Positions 1 through 8,892 of a DNA stretch of 64,000 nucleotides are shown in pieces (within the stretch, counting starts at the first letter, position 1; the number at the start of each line of letters is the position of its first letter). A model generated the notes under the pieces. The model worked only from the letters and a program-made list of their open reading frames with translations. It did not search any database and had not been told where the DNA came from. Origin of the DNA: Phytoactinopolyspora limicola. Lineage in GTDB: Bacteria > Actinomycetota > Actinomycetes > Jiangellales > Jiangellaceae. The stretch covers positions 1-64,000 of the forward strand of contig NZ_JAAOEN010000022.1 of assembly GCF_011320225.1 (NCBI RefSeq). Direction: 5' to 3'. The position numbers and the translations under genes were made by a program.

Positions 1-298
1 GGCATCACCACACCACAACTCGCCACCACCTAGCCACACCACAACCCCAACCACCACCCAGACAGGAACACCCTTCCCGAACGACATCACTCACCACCAG
101 CCGCCCCCGTAAAACGCAACAGGCTGTATAGCGACGTGAAACCGGCAACGATCACCGGGGTGGGAAGCGACTCGAACAAGGGGGAGGAACGGGGGAGGAG
201 GGGTCCGTCGGCGAGACCATCATCGGACCATCAGCCGATCGAAAGCCGTTGCCTGCATGGTGGATCCAGGAGTCCGACGTCACCGAGGAGGATCTCGA
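1..298. other. Left-edge region without a recognised gene
   Basis: No gene is recognised here. Bases 1-110 are strongly C/A-rich (ACC and CCA steps) and G-poor. The first frame is open from base 1 to a TAG at 31-33, so the tail of a gene starting outside the window is possible but cannot be judged. Bases 179-203 are a G-rich tract with three runs of four or five G. The Shine-Dalgarno of the next gene (GAGGAGG) lies at the right end. Confidence 0.4.
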
Positions 299-742
299 AT
301 GGAATCCGCCACACCAGTCTTCACAGTCGACGAGACCACCCGTGCACGTATGGATCGGCGACTCACGACGGAGTCGATCATCTGGCTGACGACGGTCCGA
401 CGCGATGGGCAGCCGCAGTCGTCACCGGTTGGTTACCTGTGGGACGGGGTGAACATCCTGATCATCAGCAAACCGCAGGATCCGAAGGTCCGCAATGTGC
501 GTCGCAACCCGAAGGTCTCCCTCCATCTGGAGCTCGACGAGAACGCCACCGAGGACGGTGGGGTGCTGTCGCTTGAGGGTGAAGCTGTGCTGACGGAGGG
601 ACCCCTCAGTGGTTCGGAACGGGTAACCTACCTGGACCGATACAGTGACGAGATCAGCGGCTTCGGGGTATCTCCCGACGAGCTACTGGCGATGTATTCC
701 GCTGTGCTCCGGGTGGTGCCTACTCGGGTTCGACTCTACTGA
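299..742 (+). CDS. PPOX-class F420-dependent flavoprotein, Rv3369-like
   Basis: This 147-residue protein reads as the pyridoxamine-5'-phosphate-oxidase-like split-barrel family of probable F420-dependent enzymes (Rv3369 type), small cytoplasmic dimers that bind F420 or a flavin. Family signs are the opening segment with TESIIWLTTVRRDGQPQSSP, then KPQDPKVRNVRRNPKVSLHL and a C-terminal VLRVVPTRVRLY. The ATG at 299 is chosen because GAGGAGG sits 6-7 bases upstream; an earlier ATG at 257 would add 14 unrelated residues. It is convergent with the next gene, with only two bases between the stops. Substrate unknown. Confidence 0.85.
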   Translation: MESATPVFTVDETTRARMDRRLTTESIIWLTTVRRDGQPQSSPVGYLWDGVNILIISKPQDPKVRNVRRNPKVSLHLELDENATEDGGVLSLEGEAVLTEGPLSGSERVTYLDRYSDEISGFGVSPDELLAMYSAVLRVVPTRVRLY

Positions 743-744
743 CG

Positions 745-1104
745 TCACAACGGTAGGCGGTGCCCGTGCGCCTCGACGAGCGCCTCGGGTGCGGTCAACC
801 GCCACGCCTCGAAGGTCAACTCGGCCAGTTCGTCTACCTCGATGCCAGCTAGATGGACGACGACCCAACCGAACTGGCCGGCCGTGAACTGGATCTCGAA
901 CACGGCCGGCCGTTCGGCCACGAGGGCGAGTTGTTCGGCGATGGTCTGCTTGAGGCCGACTGTTTCGGTGGCCGGCCACATGTATCCGAAGGTTTTGTCG
1001 TGAACCTTGAAGGCGGTGTAGTTGGCTGACTCGGCGTGACCAACATCGGGCAGGCGATCGACCATCTGGACGAATGCGGCAATGGGTACGGCCATGAACC
1101 ACAT
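745..1104 (-). CDS. MmcQ/YjbR family protein
   Basis: This is a roughly 119-residue protein of the MmcQ/YjbR (double-wing DNA-binding-fold) family. Typical features are an early MVDRLPDVGHAESANYTAF segment, a lysine/phenylalanine-rich strand (VHDKTFGYMWP), and the later GQFGWVVVHLAGIEVDELAEL followed by EAWRLTAPEALVEAH. The ATG at 1104 has AGGA nine bases upstream; ATG 1095 is an alternative start. An open frame continues further upstream, but it crosses a terminator hairpin. These proteins have no firmly known function; some act as small DNA-binding or quorum-associated factors. Confidence 0.75.
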   Translation of the reverse strand: MWFMAVPIAAFVQMVDRLPDVGHAESANYTAFKVHDKTFGYMWPATETVGLKQTIAEQLALVAERPAVFEIQFTAGQFGWVVVHLAGIEVDELAELTFEAWRLTAPEALVEAHGHRLPL

Positions 1105-1179
1105 CCAATCAGGTCCTGGGAACGCTGGTCGCGGGCGGTTCCTTTGGCCCGCGGCGCCTCCTCCCATCCATCGTGGTGT

Positions 1180-1212
1180 GTGGTGGGTGTGGGAGCACCC
1201 CACACCCACCAC
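1180..1212 (-). terminator. Terminator-like hairpin behind the DHA2 exporter
   Basis: A perfect 14-bp inverted repeat (1180-1193 against 1199-1212, arm GTGGTGGGTGTGGG) with a five-base loop lies 16 bases past the exporter stop on the minus strand, ahead of the MmcQ-like gene. It has no T-run, as is common for actinobacterial terminators. Confidence 0.65.
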
Positions 1213-1227
1213 GAAACACGGTCCACG

Positions 1228-2823
1228 TCAGTGTGGTGTGGCGGGTTCGGCGTCCTTCCCGGTATCCGCGGCGGGCTCCGCCTCGGCGTCGTGGCCGATT
1301 GGGCGGATGTGGCGCAGCAACACGACGGTTATGGTGGCCAAGGCAATCAGAAGGCCCGCGCTGACGGCAGCCGTGACGTTCATCCCGGCGGTGAAGGCGG
1401 CCCTGGCCGCGTCGGTGAGTTCGGCGCGGGCCGCCGCCGGCAGTTGCTCGGCCGCGACCAGCGCGCTGGCCAGCCCCTCCCGCGCGAGCTCTGCTACGTC
1501 CGGTGGCAGGCCGTCCGGCAAGGTGTCGGATAGCTGGTTGACGTAGATCATCGTGCCGACGCTGCCGGTAGTGGCCACCCCCATCGCGATGCCGAACTCG
1601 CCGCTCACTTCGGGTAGGGCGGCTGCGGAACCCGCCTTCTCCGGTGGGGCGGAGGCGATGACCAGGTCGGTGCCCAGCACCATCATGGGTGCGGTGCCGA
1701 GGAAGACCACGAACACGCCGGACAACAGCAGTGCCAGCCCAGGGGCGCTATCCACCTGCGTGAGCACCAGGAATCCGCCCGCCATCACGGTTAGCCCGGT
1801 GGCGACGAGGTACGGCGGCGGCAGCCGGCGGGCTACCAGGGGGACCAGGACGGCGACGATCATCTCGAGTACCGCGGCCGGGGCGATCCGCAGGCCAGCT
1901 TGTAGTGGTGAGAGCCCTTCGACGAGTTGCAAATACTGAGTGATGAACAGGTACACCCCGGCGATGACCGCCATGCCGACGAGCATGATGCCCAGCGCCG
2001 CGCTGAACGACCGGTTGGTGAACAGGCGTAGATCCAGCAGCGGGTCGCGGAGCCGGAGCTGACGGCGGGCGAACACCACCCCGAGCGCTCCACCTGCGAT
2101 GATCAGCGCGACCGGCGCCAGAGCCAGGCCGTCTTTGGCGAGCTCCTTGAGACCGTAGATCAAGGGCAGGATGGCTCCCAGCGACAGCGCGACGCTGACG
2201 ACGTCCACGCGGCCCGCGTCCGGGTTGCGGTACTCGGGAAGGAGCACCGGTCCAAGCATGAGGAGCAGCACCATCACCGGTACTCCGAGCAGGAAGACCG
2301 ATCCCCACCAGAACCATTCGAGCAGGACACCGCCCACCACCGGACCGAGGATCGCTCCGCCGGAGAACGCGGCCATCCACACCCCGATCGCGAAGGCACG
2401 CTGCTTGCGGTCCTTGAACATGTTGCTGATCAAGGCGAGGCTCGACGGCATCAACGTGGCGGCGGTGATACCGAGCAGCGCTCGGGTGACGATCAGCATC
2501 TCGGCCGATGTCGAGTAGGCGGCGGCGAGGGAGGCGAGTCCGAAGGCCGCGGCGCCGATCAGGAGCAGCCGGCGGCGGCCGATGCGGTCGCCGAGGGTAC
2601 CCATGGTGATCAAGAAGCCGGCGATCATGAATCCGTAGATGTCCATGATCCACAACATCTGGGGGCCGGTGGGCTGCAGGTCCGCGCTCAGATGTGGCAA
2701 GGCGAGGAACAGCACTGTGTTGTCCAGTGCCAGCAGCAACACGGGCAGGAACAGCACGGACAGCCCGAGCCATTCTCGCCGGCCGGCGCGTTCGCCGGAC
2801 GCTGGCTCGTTGGTGACCGACAT
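1228..2823 (-). CDS. DHA2-family MFS drug exporter (EmrB/QacA type)
   Basis: This 531-residue, 14-helix major facilitator is a proton-coupled drug or cation exporter of the DHA2 family. The cytoplasmic loop motif GTLGDRIGRRRLLLIGA follows helix 2, and motif C (GAILGPVVGGVLLEWFWWG) is in helix 5. A C-terminal extracellular stretch rich in Ala and Asp precedes the last helix. The ATG at 2823 has AAGGAG eight bases upstream; the frame runs upstream only as non-homologous sequence. It lies 127 bases behind an FMN reductase on the same strand, so the two may be co-transcribed. It closely resembles the exporter at 19.7 kb, almost identical around motif A. Substrate is not predictable. Confidence 0.9.
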   Translation of the reverse strand: MSVTNEPASGERAGRREWLGLSVLFLPVLLLALDNTVLFLALPHLSADLQPTGPQMLWIMDIYGFMIAGFLITMGTLGDRIGRRRLLLIGAAAFGLASLAAAYSTSAEMLIVTRALLGITAATLMPSSLALISNMFKDRKQRAFAIGVWMAAFSGGAILGPVVGGVLLEWFWWGSVFLLGVPVMVLLLMLGPVLLPEYRNPDAGRVDVVSVALSLGAILPLIYGLKELAKDGLALAPVALIIAGGALGVVFARRQLRLRDPLLDLRLFTNRSFSAALGIMLVGMAVIAGVYLFITQYLQLVEGLSPLQAGLRIAPAAVLEMIVAVLVPLVARRLPPPYLVATGLTVMAGGFLVLTQVDSAPGLALLLSGVFVVFLGTAPMMVLGTDLVIASAPPEKAGSAAALPEVSGEFGIAMGVATTGSVGTMIYVNQLSDTLPDGLPPDVAELAREGLASALVAAEQLPAAARAELTDAARAAFTAGMNVTAAVSAGLLIALATITVVLLRHIRPIGHDAEAEPAADTGKDAEPATPH

Positions 2824-2950
2824 GTCGAGACTCCTTCGTGCGGTAGATGGATCCTGGTTCACGACAAAACGAATTCGGCGGTTCGCGGTCCCGCCCGCCG
2901 GATTCTGGTTCCGGGGATCGGCGCGGTCGGGTGCTCGGTGCGACCAAGGC

Positions 2951-3529
2951 TCAGCCGTCGTTGGTCGTGGCGCGATGCTGGCGGAGGATGCCGGCCCATT
3001 GCCCGAGCTCTCCGAGCATGGTGCCGACGGCGGCGTCGACACCCGAGGAGATCGAGTCCGGCCGACTGGTGCAGGCGGGGTGGGTGTCGGCGAGGCTGAC
3101 CCCGGCTCGGACCGGCACGGCACCGACGCAGGTGAAGACGAGGCGCAAGTGGGCGACGGCCCGCAGGCCCTGAGCTGGCCCGCCGTAGGAGATGAACCCG
3201 ACGGGTTTGTTCACCCACTCGGTGTCGAACCAGTCGATGGTGTTCTTGAGAAGTGCGGGAAAACTCCCGTGGTGTTCGCCGGTCACGATCACGAAGCCGT
3301 CGGCCGCGGCCAGCCAGGGCGCCAGATCGCACACGGCGCGTGGACGCTGCTCGCGGTCTTCGGCGATCAGTTCGGGCGTCACGTCTGGTAGCCAGGTGCG
3401 GGTCAGGTCGATCACGTCGAGTTCCACGCCGCCATACCGGGTGGCCTGGACGGCGAACCAGTTGGCCACGGATCGTCCGGTGCGTGCACCGCTGACGATG
3501 TTCACCAGGCGGATCGTGTCCTCGGACAT
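2951..3529 (-). CDS. NAD(P)H-dependent FMN reductase-like flavoprotein
   Basis: This 192-residue flavodoxin-fold oxidoreductase belongs to the NADPH-dependent FMN reductase (quinone/azo reductase) family. Visible signs are the first strand and phosphate loop (IRLVNIVSGARTGRSVANWF), the flavin segment FVIVTGEHHGSFPALLKNTI, where most relatives have E-Y-N-x-S, and KPVGFISYGGPAQG. The ATG at 3529 follows GAGAGGACG. It lies directly upstream of the DHA2 exporter gene, suggesting joint detoxification of quinone-like or redox-active compounds (inference). The replacement of Tyr-Asn by His-His in the flavin loop is a mild oddity. Confidence 0.85.
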   Translation of the reverse strand: MSEDTIRLVNIVSGARTGRSVANWFAVQATRYGGVELDVIDLTRTWLPDVTPELIAEDREQRPRAVCDLAPWLAAADGFVIVTGEHHGSFPALLKNTIDWFDTEWVNKPVGFISYGGPAQGLRAVAHLRLVFTCVGAVPVRAGVSLADTHPACTSRPDSISSGVDAAVGTMLGELGQWAGILRQHRATTNDG

Positions 3530-3710
3530 CGTGACGTCCTCTCATCCGTACGAGCGGGCCTCGACGCGTGGCCGGTGGTGCTTCTTCGGCACCGACTCCA
3601 GCGGTCTCCCGATCAGTCTCGACGGCGGGGATGCCGGTTCACTGTGGGTTGGCTGTCGATCCGCGGTAGTGGCCGCGCCAGTCGTCGTCGATCCTGCTCA
3701 CCGGCTCGGT

Positions 3711-3716
3711 TAGCGT
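3711..3716 (+). promoter_or_regulatory. -10 box for a leaderless start at 3723
   Basis: TAGCGT lies exactly six bases upstream of the ATG at 3723, and no Shine-Dalgarno is present, so the regulator mRNA probably begins at its start codon. No convincing -35 is visible. Confidence 0.4.
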
Positions 3717-3722
3717 GATGGC

Positions 3723-6700
3723 ATGCGGTTCGGAATCCTCGGTCCATTGGCGGTGTGGTCCAGTGCTGGGCACCCGGTCACGGTGCCGGAACTGAAGACC
3801 CGGGCCCTGCTCGCCGACCTGTTGGTGAATGTCGGGCGGGTGGTGTCCGCCGAGCGGCTGATCGACGACGTCTGGGGTGCGCAGTTGCCCGAGAACCCGG
3901 TGAACGCCCTGCACGGCAAGGTGTCCCAACTACGGCGTACGCTCGAAGCCGTCGAGCCCGGTGGGCGCCATCTCGTCGTGTCACGAGCACCCGGGTATCT
4001 ACTCGACGTCGACGACGAGGTGCTGGACGCGAGCCGGTTTCAGCGGCTGATTTCCCAGGCTCGAGAGCACGTCAACCCACGTGACCGGGCCGCCTTGCTC
4101 GCCGATGCGCTCGCGCTGTGGCGTGGCCCGGTCCTGGCCGATTTCGCCGACGCCGAGTTCGTCCGACCGGCAGCGACCGAGCTGGACGAACAACGTCTGG
4201 TTGCGGTCGAGGATCAGGCCGCCGCTCGGCTGGAACTCGGCGAGCACCCGCTCCTCGTGGGGGAGCTGAGCGACTTGGTCGACCGCCACCCGCTGCGGGA
4301 ACGGTTACGTGAATTGCATATGCGCGCCCTTTATCAGTCCGGCCGGCAGAGCGAGGCCCTGGCCAGCTTCACGCAGCTCCAGACTCGACTACGCGAGGAT
4401 CTCGGAGTCGACCCAGGGCCGGCGGTCACGGGTTTGCACCAGGCGATCCTCAGACAGGACGAGTCGCTCACCACGGCGGCGGTGCCGTCGACGGCGCGAT
4501 CGACCATTCCCGTGCCCCTCACGGAGCTCATCGGCCGGTCCGACGAGGTCGCCGCGGTGAGTGCGTTGTTGCGGGCACACCGGCTGGTGACGTTGACGGG
4601 TCCAGGAGGCGTGGGCAAAACCCGGCTTGCTGTCGAGATCGCCAGGGAGTCGTCGACAGCGTGGACGGATGGTGTTCATGTGGTTGAGCTGGCCGCCGCC
4701 GACCACTCCGCCACTGACGCATCGACGCGGGATCCGAACCCGGCCGGGATATCGGTGAGCGAGCTGGTGGCGGTCACCCTGGGCATCCGCGAGGGCGGGA
4801 CGGCTGGTGGGACTACGCGGGGCAGATCCGGCGGGCCGGTCGACCGGCTGGCCGAGGCCCTGGCCGGGCAGCGGTTGTTGCTCGTGCTCGACAACTGCGA
4901 GCAATTGATCGGACCGGTCGCGGAGCTGGCCGAGCGGTTGCTCGCCGCCGCACCTGGGGTACGAATCCTGGCCACCAGCCAGGAGCCGCTACGCGCACAC
5001 GGGGAGGTGGTGTGGCCGGTGCCGCCCCTGGCACTGCCGGATCCCGCCGAACCGATCGACCCGGCATCGTTGGGCCGCTACCCAGCGGTGGATCTCTTCG
5101 TGGAGCGGGCCACCGCCGCCACCCCTGGGTTCACCCTCGACGCGGGCAACGCCGATGCCGTCGTCACGATCTGCCGGCGGCTGGACGGTGTCCCGTTGGC
5201 GCTGGAGCTGGCGGCGGCGCGGGTGCCCGCCTTGGGGGTACACGACCTCGCAGCACGCCTCGACGACCGCTTCCGGGTGCTGACCACCGGACGCCGGCAG
5301 GCACCGGGCCGTCAGCAGACCCTTCGCGCGGTGATCGACTGGAGCTGGGAGCTGCTGACGGACCCCGAACGTGCGCTGTTGCGGCGCCTGGCGGTGCATC
5401 CGGCAGGGAGCACGTTGGCGGCGGCCGAGGTGGTAGGAGCTGGTGGTGACGTCGCCCGGGAGGACGTGGCCGATCTTTTGGCTCGGCTCGTCGACCGATC
5501 GTTGGTCATGGTGGTGGATCCGGGGCACGGCGAACGCCGGTTCCACCTTCTGGAATCGGTCCAGGCGTATTGCCTGGAGCGGCTTCTCGAGGCGGGCGAA
5601 CACCTCGACGTCCGCGGTCGCCAGCTGCGTTACCAGGTTGAGCTGGCCGAGCGTGCGGAGCCGCATCTGTACGGCCCGCACCAGCGCGAGTGGATGGAGC
5701 GGCTGGACGCCGAGTCCGCCAACATCCGGATGGCCCTCGACACCGCCGCTCAGATGTCGGCCGCAACGCTAGCGCTACGGCTCGGTAATGCGCTGACCTG
5801 GTATTGGGTGGTACGAGGCCGGATTGGAGAGTTGCTGCGGTCGCTGGGGCTCGCGCTGTCGGTGGCCGGACCGGCTCCCGAGGCCATCCGGGCGCGCGCG
5901 GTTGTCTGGCGGGCCGCGCTGACCTTCGGCGCTGGCGACCACACCGACTGGGCGGAGCTGAGCCGCACCGCGCTGCCGGCGCTGGAGCAGCTCGACGATC
6001 CGATCGAGCGTGCTCGTGGTGAGTGGGCGCTGGGTTACTCCTTGGTCAGTGTTGGCACCGATGCCGAAGCGGAGGGCGCTGAGCTGCTGGAACGGGCGTG
6101 GGGAACGTTCCGCTCGGCGGGCGACCGGTGGGGTATGGCGACGGTGCTCGCCGTGCGTGGGGCACACGCGCCGCGCCGGCAGGATCTAACCACGGCTATC
6201 CGCGACAGCGAACAGAGTCTCGTGTGGTTCCGCGAGGCGGGGGATCAGTGGGGGCAGGCGATGGCGGGTTCCGCCCTGGGGGACCTGGCCCTGCGGACGG
6301 GGGACTATGGTCAGGCGGCACGTCACCTGCGCGCCGCGCTGCGGATCTCCGAAGAGCTCGGGTTGTGGGCGGACGCATCGTTCGTCCTGTCCAGCCTGGG
6401 CCGGGTCGCATTGTTGACCGGCGACACCACCACCGCGGAGGAACTGTACGGGCGGGCCCGGCGGTTGGCCGTCGAACATTTCATCCCGGTCGCCGTCGAG
6501 CTCGCCGAGGTTGGCCTCGGAGCGGTGGCCCGGCGCAACGGTGATCTGGAGGCGGCCGAAGAGCGTTTCCATACCTGGCTCGGCTGGAACCGCGATGTCC
6601 ACGCCCACGACCGGGTGGCGGAGATCCTGATCGAACTTGGGCGGATCGCGGTGGCACGTCAGACACCCGACAGCGCGGTAGCGTTCTACGAGGAAGCCTC

Positions 6701-6995
6701 GACCAGCGCGGCCGAGGCAGCTGATCCGTGGCTACAGGCGCTGGCCATGGAGGGGCTTGCCGGGGTGTACGTGGACACCGGGGCGCACCATGAGGCCGTG
6801 CGATGGCTGGCCGAGGCGGCCGCACTGCGGGCAGCCACCAACGTGCCGCCACCACCTGCCGAACGGGACGAGGTGGATCGCCTCGGTGCCGAGGCTGTAG
6901 CTGTTCTCGGCACCGAGGTGGTCGCGGGGGCCTACCGTGCGGCAGGTGCGCCGCACCCGCCCGGTGGAGCGTCCGGCGCCCAGATCACCCCTTGA
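3723..6995 (+). CDS. AfsR/SARP-type regulator with BTAD, NB-ARC ATPase and TPR-like region
   Basis: This 1090-residue cytoplasmic activator has an OmpR-like winged helix (about 1-90, beginning with the typical FGILGPLAVW), a BTAD helical domain (about 95-245), a STAND ATPase module and a long helical TPR-like C-terminus (about 560-1050). Walker A is GPGGVGKTRLA near residue 293 and Walker B is LLLVLDNCEQL near 385. Such proteins bind direct repeats near -35 and recruit RNA polymerase, often for secondary metabolism or stress genes. The gene overlaps the convergent sugar-permease gene by 11 bases. No biosynthetic cluster adjoins it, so the target is unknown; the adjacent ABC operon is one candidate (inference). 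Confidence 0.9.
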   Translation: MRFGILGPLAVWSSAGHPVTVPELKTRALLADLLVNVGRVVSAERLIDDVWGAQLPENPVNALHGKVSQLRRTLEAVEPGGRHLVVSRAPGYLLDVDDEVLDASRFQRLISQAREHVNPRDRAALLADALALWRGPVLADFADAEFVRPAATELDEQRLVAVEDQAAARLELGEHPLLVGELSDLVDRHPLRERLRELHMRALYQSGRQSEALASFTQLQTRLREDLGVDPGPAVTGLHQAILRQDESLTTAAVPSTARSTIPVPLTELIGRSDEVAAVSALLRAHRLVTLTGPGGVGKTRLAVEIARESSTAWTDGVHVVELAAADHSATDASTRDPNPAGISVSELVAVTLGIREGGTAGGTTRGRSGGPVDRLAEALAGQRLLLVLDNCEQLIGPVAELAERLLAAAPGVRILATSQEPLRAHGEVVWPVPPLALPDPAEPIDPASLGRYPAVDLFVERATAATPGFTLDAGNADAVVTICRRLDGVPLALELAAARVPALGVHDLAARLDDRFRVLTTGRRQAPGRQQTLRAVIDWSWELLTDPERALLRRLAVHPAGSTLAAAEVVGAGGDVAREDVADLLARLVDRSLVMVVDPGHGERRFHLLESVQAYCLERLLEAGEHLDVRGRQLRYQVELAERAEPHLYGPHQREWMERLDAESANIRMALDTAAQMSAATLALRLGNALTWYWVVRGRIGELLRSLGLALSVAGPAPEAIRARAVVWRAALTFGAGDHTDWAELSRTALPALEQLDDPIERARGEWALGYSLVSVGTDAEAEGAELLERAWGTFRSAGDRWGMATVLAVRGAHAPRRQDLTTAIRDSEQSLVWFREAGDQWGQAMAGSALGDLALRTGDYGQAARHLRAALRISEELGLWADASFVLSSLGRVALLTGDTTTAEELYGRARRLAVEHFIPVAVELAEVGLGAVARRNGDLEAAEERFHTWLGWNRDVHAHDRVAEILIELGRIAVARQTPDSAVAFYEEASTSAAEAADPWLQALAMEGLAGVYVDTGAHHEAVRWLAEAAALRAATNVPPPPAERDEVDRLGAEAVAVLGTEVVAGAYRAAGAPHPPGGASGAQITP

Positions 6996-7884
6996 CCGCG
7001 CCCGTGACCAGGCCGGTGGTCAACCGTTTGTGGACGAACAGGAAGAAGACCACCACTGGCAGGGTGAACAGCAGCGATCCGGCCATGATGGCGCCATGGT
7101 CCACCCGCTCCTGTTCGACGAAGAACGCGAGACCGACCGGCAGCGTGCGCAACGATTCGCTGCGCACGAAGGTCAGCGCGAACAGGAACTCGTTCCAGGC
7201 GGCGATCCACGCGAAGATCGACACAGCCGCGATGCCTGGCCCCGCTAGAGGCAGGATCACCCTGCGCATGGCGCCGAACCTGGTACATCCGTCGATCAGG
7301 GCCGCTTCTTCCAGTTCGTTGGGCACGGAGAGGAAGAATCCTCGCAGGATCCAGATCATGAGCGGGGTGATGAACGCGAGGTACGCGACGACGAGCCCCC
7401 ACAGGCTGCCGGTCAGCCCTAGGTTGCGCATCACGATGAACAGCGGGATGAGCAGTACCACGACCGGGAACAGCTGGGTGGCCAGGACCACGAGTGCGAG
7501 GTACTTGCGCAGCGGGATGCGGAAGCGGGCCAGGGCGTAGCCGGCCATGGTGGCGACGATCAGCCCGATGATCGTGGTGGACACCGCCACCATCAACGAG
7601 TTGCGCAGGTACCGGCCGAACCCGCGATCCAGCACCTGGGGGAATCGGTCCCAGACGAACTCCGACGGCCACCAGACCGGTTCCGGGGTGATGATCTCGG
7701 ACTGGGGTTTGATGGCGGTTACGGCCATCCAATACAGCGGGAAGACCGAGAACAAGGCGACCGCCGCGGCTGCGAGGTAGAGCAGCGTGCGGGTGATGAT
7801 CCGCCGGCGGCGGACCTGGGCCGCGGTGCGGTACCGGAAGGTGGACGGGGGAGCGCCGGGGGGCGGAGCCAGCGAGGTAGTCAT
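6985..7884 (-). CDS. CUT1 ABC transporter permease, MalG-like
   Basis: This 299-residue inner-membrane permease of a carbohydrate ABC importer has six predicted helices. The EAA coupling loop reads EAALIDGCTRFGAMRRVILP near residue 205, the site that contacts the ATPase. The ATG at 7884 overlaps the stop of the upstream permease by four bases (ATGA), so translation is coupled. The stop lies inside the 3' end of the convergent SARP gene. The operon has no nucleotide-binding subunit; CUT1 systems of actinomycetes often share a distant MsiK-type ATPase (family knowledge). Confidence 0.93.
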   Translation of the reverse strand: MTTSLAPPPGAPPSTFRYRTAAQVRRRRIITRTLLYLAAAAVALFSVFPLYWMAVTAIKPQSEIITPEPVWWPSEFVWDRFPQVLDRGFGRYLRNSLMVAVSTTIIGLIVATMAGYALARFRIPLRKYLALVVLATQLFPVVVLLIPLFIVMRNLGLTGSLWGLVVAYLAFITPLMIWILRGFFLSVPNELEEAALIDGCTRFGAMRRVILPLAGPGIAAVSIFAWIAAWNEFLFALTFVRSESLRTLPVGLAFFVEQERVDHGAIMAGSLLFTLPVVVFFLFVHKRLTTGLVTGAVKG

Positions 7885-8888
7885 GAGATCTGCTCCTCCT
7901 CCCGGATCAGCTTGATGTAGATGATCGTGATGACGATGAGGATGAAGAAGAGGACCATCGCCAGGGCCGACCCCATTCCCCACTGGCTCTGCGTGATGCC
8001 CTCCACGTAGGTGCTCACGGAGAGCACCTCGGTTCGCCGTGCCGGACCACCACCGGTGAGGACCCACACCTGGTCGAACATCTTGAAGTCCCAGATGGTG
8101 GAGATGACCACGAGCACCAGGAGTAGCGGTTTGAGCATCGGTAACGTGATCAGCCGCAGACGTTGCCACGCCGTGGTGCCATCGAGTTTGGCCGCTTCGA
8201 TGACGTCGTTCGGAATGGTCTGCAGCCCGGCGAGCAGCGCCAGCGTGACGAACGGGAACGACTGCCAGATCACCACGATGCCCACGACGGCGAAGGCCGT
8301 GTAGAACTGCGTGAACCAGGAGAAGTCCTCGAATCCGGAGAAGCCGAGCTTGGTCAATGACCAGTTGACGACTCCGTACTGCCCGTTGAACAGCCACTGC
8401 CAGACGAACGAGGCCGCGATTTGCGGTATGGCCCAGGGCAGCAGCACCAGGACGCCGAGCACCTTGCGCCCCCGGAACGGCTGGTTGAGGAGCAACGCCA
8501 CCGCGATGCCGAGGATCATCGTCCCGACCACGCAGATCAACCCGAAGACCACCGTGGTGATGGCGGAGCGGCGCAGGATCGGGTTGGAGAAGATCTCGAT
8601 GTAGTTGGCGAACCCGATGAAGTCCATCTCGCCCTCGGTGAGGGCGCGGATGCCGGACGCGTCGGTGAACGACAACCAGGCGGTCCGGACAACCGGATAT
8701 CCCACCAGGCCGATGATGAACAGCAGCGCCGGCGCGATGAGCAGCAACGGGAATAGCTTGTCGTCGAAGATGCGCCGCCACGAGCGTGCGGGTGGCCGGG
8801 CCGGTGACCGGTCGGGAGTGTCGGGGCGCACCGGGCGGGGGACGAGGGAACGGCCTCGGCGCCCGCCCGGCATCGCGGGTTCGGTCAA
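7881..8888 (-). CDS. CUT1 ABC transporter permease, MalF-like
   Basis: This 335-residue partner permease has a long Pro/Arg-rich cytoplasmic N-terminus and six or seven membrane helices starting at LFPLLLIAPALLFIIGLVGY. The EAA loop is EAAKLDGTTAWQRLRLITLP. The start is probably the TTG at 8888, with AGAGGA eight bases upstream, four bases after the stop of the binding-protein gene; an in-frame ATG at 8873 is the alternative. It forms the membrane channel with the MalG-like protein encoded next. Confidence 0.93.
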   Translation of the reverse strand: MTEPAMPGGRRGRSLVPRPVRPDTPDRSPARPPARSWRRIFDDKLFPLLLIAPALLFIIGLVGYPVVRTAWLSFTDASGIRALTEGEMDFIGFANYIEIFSNPILRRSAITTVVFGLICVVGTMILGIAVALLLNQPFRGRKVLGVLVLLPWAIPQIAASFVWQWLFNGQYGVVNWSLTKLGFSGFEDFSWFTQFYTAFAVVGIVVIWQSFPFVTLALLAGLQTIPNDVIEAAKLDGTTAWQRLRLITLPMLKPLLLVLVVISTIWDFKMFDQVWVLTGGGPARRTEVLSVSTYVEGITQSQWGMGSALAMVLFFILIVITIIYIKLIREEEQIS

Positions 8889-8892
8889 CGCG

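Noticed and set aside
179-203. G-quadruplex at the left edge
   Set aside because: Only three runs of three or more G are present, one short of the usual four-tract requirement.
1228-3123. A longer exporter reading frame starting at 3123
   Set aside because: It would overlap the FMN reductase gene and add 100 non-homologous residues; a strong Shine-Dalgarno supports 2823.
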